Below are positions 7,082-12,253 of a stretch of DNA of 12,253 bases, piece after piece. The position numbers and the translations under genes are program-made. The DNA is from Clostridiales bacterium UBA1381 (GTDB taxonomy: Bacteria > Bacillota > Clostridia > UBA1381), in assembly GCA_002305435.1 (NCBI GenBank), contig DBQZ01000025.1, positions 1,041-13,293 on the forward strand, written 5' to 3'. Numbering within the stretch: the first letter of the stretch is position 1; the number at the start of each line of letters is the position of its first letter. The notes below the pieces were generated by a model, which ran no database searches, had not been told where the DNA came from, and saw only the letters and a list, made by a program, of their open reading frames with translations.

Positions 7082-8446
7082 ATGGACAACATTTCTGTGC
7101 CCGCAGAATTTATGGACAGAGAACTGCCGCACAGCGAGGAGGCCGAACGTGCCGTTATCGGCAGTGCCCTGACCGATTCTGCAAGCGTGGCTCTTTCGGC
7201 GGAGCTGATAAAGCCGGACGACTTTTATTTTCCTCAAAACCGGGAGATATACCGGGCAATAATGGAGCTGTTCAATGAAGATGAGGCGATAGACTTCGTC
7301 ACTGTCTCTAACCGGCTTAATCAGGAGGACAAGCTCGATGCAGTGGGAGGACCATCGTATCTGTCAAATTTGGCGATGAGCGTGCCCACCAGCCAGCATG
7401 TTACGTATTATTCACAGATTGTTCATGATAAAGCACTCTTGCGCCGCCTTATAAACACCGGCAGCGCGGTATGCGCTCTGGCATTTGCTGAAGAGGGCGG
7501 TGTGGATAAGATCCTTGAACAGTCGGAACAGCTTATATTCGATGCTGCCGATTCTGGCGAAAGACGGGAAATAGTGCGCATAGATGACATTCTGATGAGC
7601 AGCTATGCGGAACTTATCGAAAATTTCCAGTCTGAGGGCGGACTTACCGGTATAGATACCGGTTTTACCGAGCTGAACCGGCGCACGGGCGGATTCCACG
7701 GCGGTGAACTTATTTTGATAGCCGGCCGTCCCGGCATGGGTAAATCAAGCTTTGCGGTAAATATAGCCGAATATGCGGCAATTAAAAAGAATATACCTGT
7801 GGCGATATTTAACCTGGAAATGCCTCGTAACCAAATAGTAAACAGGATACTGTGTTCACAGGCGCTTGTTGATTCAAGTAGGATACGCACCGGTGAATTT
7901 GATGCTGAAGACTGGATAAGTCTTAGTGAGCATTTGAATACTGTGGCGAATGCGCCGATATATATCGATGATTCAGCGGATATTACCGTGTCAGAAATAC
8001 GCGCTAAATGTCGGCGTTTAAAGCAGGCCAAGAATCTGGGGCTTATAGTCATAGATTATTTGCAACTGATGCAGTCGAGTGGAAAAAATGAGAGCCGCCA
8101 GAATGAGATCGCGGAGATCTCGCGGTCTCTAAAGATCCTGGCAAAAGAGCTTGATCTGCCGGTGATAGCGTTGTCACAGCTTTCGCGTGCGAGTGAATCA
8201 CGAAGTGATAAGCGGCCGATACTTTCAGATTTAAGAGAATCAGGTGCGATAGAGCAGGACGCGGACATGGTTATGTTCCTTTATAGGGATGAATATTACA
8301 ACAAGGATTCCGAGGATAAAGGGCTTGCCGAATGCAATATCGCAAAGCACAGAAGCGGAGAGACCGGCATGTTCAAGCTCGGCTGGCAAGGTAAGTTCAC
8401 GAAATTCACTAATGTGGAGTACGTGTTGCGGGAAGAGGAAAAATGA
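7082..8446 (+). CDS. dnaB: Replicative DNA helicase DnaB (DnaC in Bacillus nomenclature)
   Basis: 454 residues, the usual length. The N-terminal helical domain (about 15–115, opening PHSEEAERAVIGS) joins by a linker to the RecA-like motor domain. Walker A is GRPGMGKSS (215–223), the catalytic glutamate is Glu245 in FNLEM, Walker B is LIVIDYLQLM (321–330), and the conserved SQLSRASESR (365–374) and KHRSGETG (422–429, with candidate arginine finger Arg424) follow. The hexamer unwinds DNA at the replication fork and recruits primase. No intein interrupts the P-loop. AGGAGAGG (7065–7072) precedes the ATG. The stop overlaps the tilS start as ATGA. Confidence 0.97.
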   Translation: MDNISVPAEFMDRELPHSEEAERAVIGSALTDSASVALSAELIKPDDFYFPQNREIYRAIMELFNEDEAIDFVTVSNRLNQEDKLDAVGGPSYLSNLAMSVPTSQHVTYYSQIVHDKALLRRLINTGSAVCALAFAEEGGVDKILEQSEQLIFDAADSGERREIVRIDDILMSSYAELIENFQSEGGLTGIDTGFTELNRRTGGFHGGELILIAGRPGMGKSSFAVNIAEYAAIKKNIPVAIFNLEMPRNQIVNRILCSQALVDSSRIRTGEFDAEDWISLSEHLNTVANAPIYIDDSADITVSEIRAKCRRLKQAKNLGLIVIDYLQLMQSSGKNESRQNEIAEISRSLKILAKELDLPVIALSQLSRASESRSDKRPILSDLRESGAIEQDADMVMFLYRDEYYNKDSEDKGLAECNIAKHRSGETGMFKLGWQGKFTKFTNVEYVLREEEK

Positions 8447-9759
8447 CGGATATTGTAAAAAAGGTTCAAAATACGATACGCGAGCACAGTCTTATCGCTG
8501 AAGATGAGGCTGTGCTTGTCGCGTTGTCGGGAGGTGCAGATTCAGTCTGTCTTTTACATATTCTCTGCCGTCTCGGATTTCGGGTGGCAGCTGCCCATTT
8601 GAATCATGGATTGCGTGGGAAAGAAGCCGACCGTGACGAGGATTTCAGCCGTAGGCTGGCTGAAAATCTGGGCTGTCGTTTTTTTTATAGACATGCTGAC
8701 GTCAAGGGATATGCGTTGGAGCATAAGATCTCGGAGGAAACAGCAGGGCGTATTCTTAGATACGATCTTTTCCGGGAGATAATGTCAGCGGAAGGCATCG
8801 CCAAAACGGCGACCGCTCACCATAAAAATGACAATGCAGAAACGATAACGAAAAACTTCATCCACGGCGGAGCATCAGCTGGGCTTTCGGGGATACCGTA
8901 TATACGAGGAGGAAATATTATACGTCCGCTGCTTGACTGTACACGGGCGGATATAGAACGGTATTGCCGTCAAAACGATCTTGAGTATATGACTGACAAG
9001 ACGAATTTTTCTGACTGTTATACGAGAAATCGTATACGGCTGGAACTGATACCGGCAATAGAAAAGTATAATCCGGCTTTTATTGATACCGTGACAAAAA
9101 ATGCGCGTATACTGGCTGATGAAAACAGCTATTTAGAGGAGTTGGCGGCAAAAGAGCATCGTGATATGCTCACAGATAAGGGGATGGAACTGACAGCTTT
9201 CAACAGGGAACATATATCGATAAAACGGCGTATAGTGCGCCAGGAGATGGCTGTGTTCGGTCTTGATGGGGTAGGTTTTGAGCATATCGAAGCCGTTATC
9301 GATCTTGCTCAAAATGCTCAAAGCGGAACAAGAGCAGATCTTCCCGGCGGTATGCGGGCTGAGATATCGTTTGGACGGCTTCGCATTTATAAAAAGACAG
9401 CGGAGAGAGAGGATGTCTATAGGAAAATATCGCTTACAGAGCCGGTCGTTGATATCCCGGAGATGGGTATAAGGCTGATAGTTGGTGAGGGCGAGGATTT
9501 CTGTTTCCCTGCGGGGGCAACGCTTGCTGTTCGCAGCCGCCGGACGGGGGATATTTTTTGTCCTGTGGGCATGAAAGGACGCAAAAAGGTAAAGGAGCTT
9601 TTGATAGAAAAAAAAGTGCCGTCCGGAGAGCGTTCCCGGGTGCCGATACTTGAATGTGACGGGGAAATAGCGTGGATAATGGGACTTCGTCGTGACAGGC
9701 GTTTTGTGGGAAAAGGGGTAAAGCTGCGTTTTGTAAAAACAAATGAGAATATGGAGTGA
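8443..9759 (+). CDS. tilS: tRNA(Ile)-lysidine synthetase TilS
   Basis: 438 residues, within the family range. The PP-loop ATP pyrophosphatase motif is LSGGADS (28–34), followed by AHLNHGLRG (51–59), the second catalytic block TAHHKNDNAET (124–134) and GLSGIP (147–152). A central helical region (about 205–290) and the C-terminal TilS domain (about 358–425, with RTGDIFCPVGMKGRKKVKE) complete the enzyme. It converts C34 of the CAU-anticodon tRNA-Ile to lysidine so that AUA is read as isoleucine. That is needed here because AUA is common in these genes. Translation is coupled to dnaB through the ATGA overlap. No hpt or ftsH follows, unlike the common Bacillus order. Confidence 0.96.
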   Translation: MTDIVKKVQNTIREHSLIAEDEAVLVALSGGADSVCLLHILCRLGFRVAAAHLNHGLRGKEADRDEDFSRRLAENLGCRFFYRHADVKGYALEHKISEETAGRILRYDLFREIMSAEGIAKTATAHHKNDNAETITKNFIHGGASAGLSGIPYIRGGNIIRPLLDCTRADIERYCRQNDLEYMTDKTNFSDCYTRNRIRLELIPAIEKYNPAFIDTVTKNARILADENSYLEELAAKEHRDMLTDKGMELTAFNREHISIKRRIVRQEMAVFGLDGVGFEHIEAVIDLAQNAQSGTRADLPGGMRAEISFGRLRIYKKTAEREDVYRKISLTEPVVDIPEMGIRLIVGEGEDFCFPAGATLAVRSRRTGDIFCPVGMKGRKKVKELLIEKKVPSGERSRVPILECDGEIAWIMGLRRDRRFVGKGVKLRFVKTNENME

Positions 9760-9765
9760 TATACT

Positions 9766-10545
9766 TTGAGCTGCGGGACCTTATTAAAAGAGCTGCTGTC
9801 AAAACACAGCGTAAATATAAGCCGTTTAGCGCGGGAAGCAGGGATAAAAAATAAAACGGAAATATATCGGCTATTTGAGGATAAACATTCGTATGAAAAA
9901 GCCAAAGGGCTTATCGAACAAATACTTCCGGTCTCCGGGCTCTGCGAATGGGAAAAAGCGGCTGTTTTTGAGAGTGCTGAGGAGCTTAAGGTGCGCAGCA
10001 AAACGAGGCGATCATGGCATATATTGGAAAAATTATATTCGGATAGCAATTTTGAAAAAAGTCCCGTTTTGATGAAGGTCGAGGAGCTGCTGAAGCACCA
10101 TATGTATGGAGAAATAAATATTTTTATGGGGCCTGAGACGGATACTGATATTGCAATATTTTTTAGTGATTTTCTGCGTGAGAACTGTGGACGGGATATT
10201 ACTCTGTTTCATGCAGTCAATTTCGGAAAAGCGGAGGACGTTGTTGCTGCGGAGATATTCAGCCTGGCAACGCTGATGCCGCACGAGGAATATCACTGTT
10301 TTGAGGTATCTAAGCCGGACATAAACCATGTTTTGGGGCTGATACATGATAGCGGTGATTTCCTTGTTTTTGTACTCACCAATAAGGGAGAATACGCTGC
10401 ATCGTCCGTATCAACGGAGATGTACAGCTTCCTATTGAAAAGGTACAGTGAGTGGGGAAAGAGCAAGCAACTAAAAAATGTGCGTGGACGAGTGACGGAT
10501 TATGCCGAGATAATAACAGATTTCGTAGTAGCGAAAAAAAAATGA
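9766..10545 (+). CDS. Helix-turn-helix protein of unknown function, N-terminal part of a frameshifted gene
   Basis: 259 residues as it stands. The start is TTG at 9766, with GGAG (9753–9756) nine bases upstream inside the end of tilS; no good ATG alternative exists before residue about 103. Residues about 5–53 look like a small helix-turn-helix domain (NISRLAREAG then KTEIYRLFEDK), so DNA binding is plausible. The rest (about 60–250) has alternating helices and strands (INIFMG, DITLFHAVNF, DFLVFVLTNKG) resembling a sensor or receiver-like alpha/beta fold, but I do not recognise a family. The frame ends at TGA directly after a nine-A run. Skipping one A lets it continue for 190 residues to 11113. 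It is probably expressed as the last gene of the tilS operon. Confidence 0.7.
   Translation: MSCGTLLKELLSKHSVNISRLAREAGIKNKTEIYRLFEDKHSYEKAKGLIEQILPVSGLCEWEKAAVFESAEELKVRSKTRRSWHILEKLYSDSNFEKSPVLMKVEELLKHHMYGEINIFMGPETDTDIAIFFSDFLRENCGRDITLFHAVNFGKAEDVVAAEIFSLATLMPHEEYHCFEVSKPDINHVLGLIHDSGDFLVFVLTNKGEYAASSVSTEMYSFLLKRYSEWGKSKQLKNVRGRVTDYAEIITDFVVAKKK
10534..10542 (+). other. Nine-adenine run at the frame break
   Basis: GCG followed by nine A's and TGATACTT. With nine A's the frame reads Ala-Lys-Lys-Lys-stop. With eight it reads Ala-Lys-Lys-Asn-Asp-Thr-Phe-Ser-Phe-Glu-Gly and runs open into the downstream segment. A-runs of this length are known sites of polymerase slippage, of replication slippage and of homopolymer sequencing error. 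Confidence 0.8.
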
Positions 10546-10594
10546 TACTTTCAGCTTTGAGGGCGCCCCTTGTTTTGCCGATCTGTCGTTTGAT

Positions 10595-11113
10595 GTGATG
10601 TATGCAATGTTGAGGGATGCTAATTATTTAGGTTTGCCTTATAATTCGCCTTATGTGCAGGAGCTTATAGCGGCGGCGAAGAACCGCTGTTATGAGCGTG
10701 CAGCCGAAAAAGAAGCGGTCAAGCGGTATATACTGACTGAGGAAAAAATGACTGCACTTTTGACAAGTAAGCGTACTCTTGATCATCCGGAATTTTTCCG
10801 TTCGATGACCGCAGGAGAACTGAAAAATATGATCCAACAGTCTCTTTTTGGGAGGGATAGGTTTGAATACCGCTTTTTAAAGCCCGGATATTCTATCAAT
10901 TGTATAGAATGTTTACTGATAGACGGTTATGGGATAGTCATGTGGGATGCTGCACTGGGGTACGGAAAAAAGCATTTTCAAACGTTAATTTCTCATCCGA
11001 AGGCGATGGCTGTATATGATGGCTTTGCAAAGTATTTTTGGGAAAGCTGCACGCTGACGGCCGAGGAAAGCGAACAAAAGGCGCGGGAGTTAGCAGATAG
11101 ATATCTTGGATAA
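10595..11113 (+). CDS. C-terminal part of the frameshifted helix-turn-helix protein
   Basis: 172 residues if counted from GTG 10595, but this is probably not a real start. No ribosome site lies before it, and the same frame is open and coding-like all the way back to the A-run (Asn-Asp-Thr-Phe-Ser-Phe-Glu-Gly … Phe-Asp before the GTG). Joined through the A-run, the gene would span 9766–11113 and encode about 448 residues. The segment is soluble and mostly helical, with a beta-rich patch around FEYRFLKPGYSINCIECLLI and the acidic helix TAEESEQKARELADRYLG at the end. No catalytic motif or known family is visible. It ends 23 bases before the 23-bp hairpin. It could be a functional domain reached by slippage, or dead sequence. 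Confidence 0.6.
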   Translation: MMYAMLRDANYLGLPYNSPYVQELIAAAKNRCYERAAEKEAVKRYILTEEKMTALLTSKRTLDHPEFFRSMTAGELKNMIQQSLFGRDRFEYRFLKPGYSINCIECLLIDGYGIVMWDAALGYGKKHFQTLISHPKAMAVYDGFAKYFWESCTLTAEESEQKARELADRYLG

Positions 11114-11136
11114 AATTCAAAAGTAGAAGATGTATT

Positions 11137-11193
11137 AACGCACATCTAAGTCAGATAAATCACTCTTTATCTGACTTAGATGTGCGTTTTTAG
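11137..11193 (+). terminator. 23-bp perfect hairpin terminator between convergent genes
   Basis: Bases 11137–11159 are the exact reverse complement of 11166–11188, with a six-base loop TCACTC. The right arm's final TT runs into TTT, then AGG and another T-run, so it fits an intrinsic terminator for the rightward operon. On the minus strand the stem is followed only by TTAATAC, so termination of the convergent permease gene there should be weaker. The stem is unusually long and regular. Confidence 0.8.
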
Positions 11194-11218
11194 GATTTTT
11201 ATAAAAATATGCAGTTAT

Positions 11219-12253
11219 TTATAAAATCGCGTTAAGTGTACAAAGAGCAGCCAGAAATACCACATTTATAAATGTAAACACCGCCAGATATTTCCCTTTT
11301 TCCGCATCTGCGGATTGTACATATAATTTATACGATATGAGGCTGGCCATTGATGCTATTAACGTTCCCAATCCGCCGATATTGACACCCTTGAGCAATT
11401 CTACATAATTATCTGTAAACCCACTTATTAACAACGCTGCGGGAACATTGCTTATTATCTGGCTGGCACTGACAGAAACAGCAAACGGATGCGCGTCTGT
11501 AAGAGCCGATATCGTTTCATACACTACCGGTATCCGCGCAAGATTGCCCACAAAAATGAACAACGCAGCAAACGTCAGCAATAGCCCGTAATCTATACGG
11601 AAAAATATCCTTTTGTCAAAAATTACCAAACATATGATCACTGCCAATAAAGCAATATAATGTGGTACTAATTTCAGAACTGCGCAAAGACATACGATAA
11701 ATAGCATTATGTATATCGAAAGTCGCAATCTGCTCGCTGCCGGATATACCTCGCGCTCCTCCGGCAGCTCTATACCTTCTTTTTTAATAAATACAAGCGA
11801 TATGCACAGGAGAATAAATGAAAGTGCTGTAAACGGAAGCATTATTGACACAAATTCTCCCATTCCCATACCGGATATTGAATATAAATACAAATTTTGG
11901 GGATTTCCTGGAGGTATCAGCATACTTCCGAGATTTGCCGCTATTGTTTGCAGCACAACGGTTATGAGCAGCTGTTTTTTTCTGCCGCACATCGAGAATA
12001 AGTCAATGGCAAATGGGACAAAAGTTATCAGCGCGACATCATTTGTAACAAGCATACTGGAGAAAAAGCATAGCATTATAAGCACCGCTGAAAGCTGGAC
12101 AGTATTTTGAGTCTTTTTTAAAAGCCTCTTCCCTATTCTCCGGAATACGAACATGCTTTGAAATCCGGCCATCACTGCCATAAGCGAAAACAAAAGTGAT
12201 ATAGTTTTTGTATCTATGTAGCTTTTATATTGTACATCGGGCGGGACTATAAA
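11219..12253 (-). CDS. SLC13/ArsB-type anion permease, 5' end outside the window
   Basis: The frame is open from the stop (11219–11221) to the right edge, giving 345 visible residues. About ten to eleven hydrophobic helices are visible. Two equivalent helix-break motifs mark the inverted-repeat ion-transporter fold: SSMLVTNDVALITFVP in the first half and SQIISNVPAALLISGF in the second. IPPGNPQNLYLYS is also typical of Firmicutes SLC13/CitMHS-like permeases. Members move citrate, other dicarboxylates, sulfate or arsenite; the substrate cannot be told here. A TTG at 12191–12193 could be taken as the start, but residues further upstream (VPPDVQYKSYIDTKTISLL) are family-like and continue to the edge, so the true start lies beyond 12253, probably by a few tens of residues. 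Convergent with the tilS operon. Confidence 0.85.
   Translation of the reverse strand, partial: FIVPPDVQYKSYIDTKTISLLFSLMAVMAGFQSMFVFRRIGKRLLKKTQNTVQLSAVLIMLCFFSSMLVTNDVALITFVPFAIDLFSMCGRKKQLLITVVLQTIAANLGSMLIPPGNPQNLYLYSISGMGMGEFVSIMLPFTALSFILLCISLVFIKKEGIELPEEREVYPAASRLRLSIYIMLFIVCLCAVLKLVPHYIALLAVIICLVIFDKRIFFRIDYGLLLTFAALFIFVGNLARIPVVYETISALTDAHPFAVSVSASQIISNVPAALLISGFTDNYVELLKGVNIGGLGTLIASMASLISYKLYVQSADAEKGKYLAVFTFINVVFLAALCTLNAIL

Noticed and set aside
7603..8052. 149-codon minus-strand frame opposite dnaB
   Set aside because: A shadow of the conserved DnaB motor domain; its composition mirrors the complementary strand and no motif is visible.
9417..10049. 210-codon open frame on the minus strand across the tilS–HTH gene junction
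   Set aside because: It is antisense to well-supported tilS coding sequence, is Ser-rich without recognisable domains, and has no credible ribosome site or promoter.
10595..10597. GTG as an independent start for the protein ending at 11113
   Set aside because: No Shine-Dalgarno sequence precedes it, and the frame is open and coding-like back to the A9 run, so a frameshifted single gene fits better.
12191..12193. TTG as the true start of the minus-strand permease
   Set aside because: The frame stays open to the window edge and the upstream residues look like family sequence; the start is outside the window.
1..12253. CRISPR array, tRNA, rRNA, insertion sequence or prophage genes
   Set aside because: I saw no regularly spaced direct repeats, cloverleaf, rRNA segment, transposase, integrase or phage structural gene anywhere in the window.

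Overview
The window reads as chromosomal DNA from a low-to-moderate-GC Firmicute, most likely a gut-type anaerobe of class Clostridia. The basis is strong AGGAGG-type ribosome binding sites in front of most genes, ATA-rich isoleucine coding, and the block mazG-like – gdpP – rplI – dnaB – tilS. Parts of that block (gdpP–rplI–replicative helicase) are a classic Firmicutes neighbourhood. The genus cannot be read from the sequence.

Left region (1–2206, + strand): a zinc-ribbon, four-helix membrane protein; a Cof-type HAD phosphatase split by an in-frame TAA exactly where the family normally has a tyrosine; and, overlapping it by ATGA, a three-helix membrane protein with a C-terminal His/Cys putative zinc module. 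The spacing suggests one transcription unit. Next (2207–3884) comes a stand-alone gene for a leaderless GH28 (polygalacturonase-like) enzyme with an N-terminal fibronectin-III-like domain. It has its own extended -10 promoter and a clear intrinsic terminator. A second extended -10 promoter starts in the terminator's U-tract and serves a 28-residue single-pass membrane protein (3955–4041).

Central region (4092–9759): a near-consensus promoter, with a palindrome just upstream and a long leader able to pair around the ribosome binding site, drives a tight operon. Its genes are MazG-like protein, c-di-AMP phosphodiesterase GdpP, ribosomal protein L9, replicative helicase DnaB and tRNA-Ile lysidine synthetase TilS. 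They combine second-messenger turnover with core replication and translation functions.

Right region (9760–12253): directly after tilS is a helix-turn-helix protein of unknown function. Its reading frame breaks at a run of nine A's; removing one A would give a single protein of about 448 residues. It ends before a 23-bp perfect hairpin terminator. Convergent on the minus strand is an SLC13/ArsB-type permease that runs off the right edge, so its true start is not in the window.

The most interesting points are the A9 frameshift, the nonsense-split HAD gene, the GH28 with two altered active-site positions, and the structured leader with a two-codon ORF (ATG AAA TGA) overlapping the operon's first start codon. 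I see no CRISPR array, tRNA, rRNA or insertion sequence, and no clear new multi-gene defence system.
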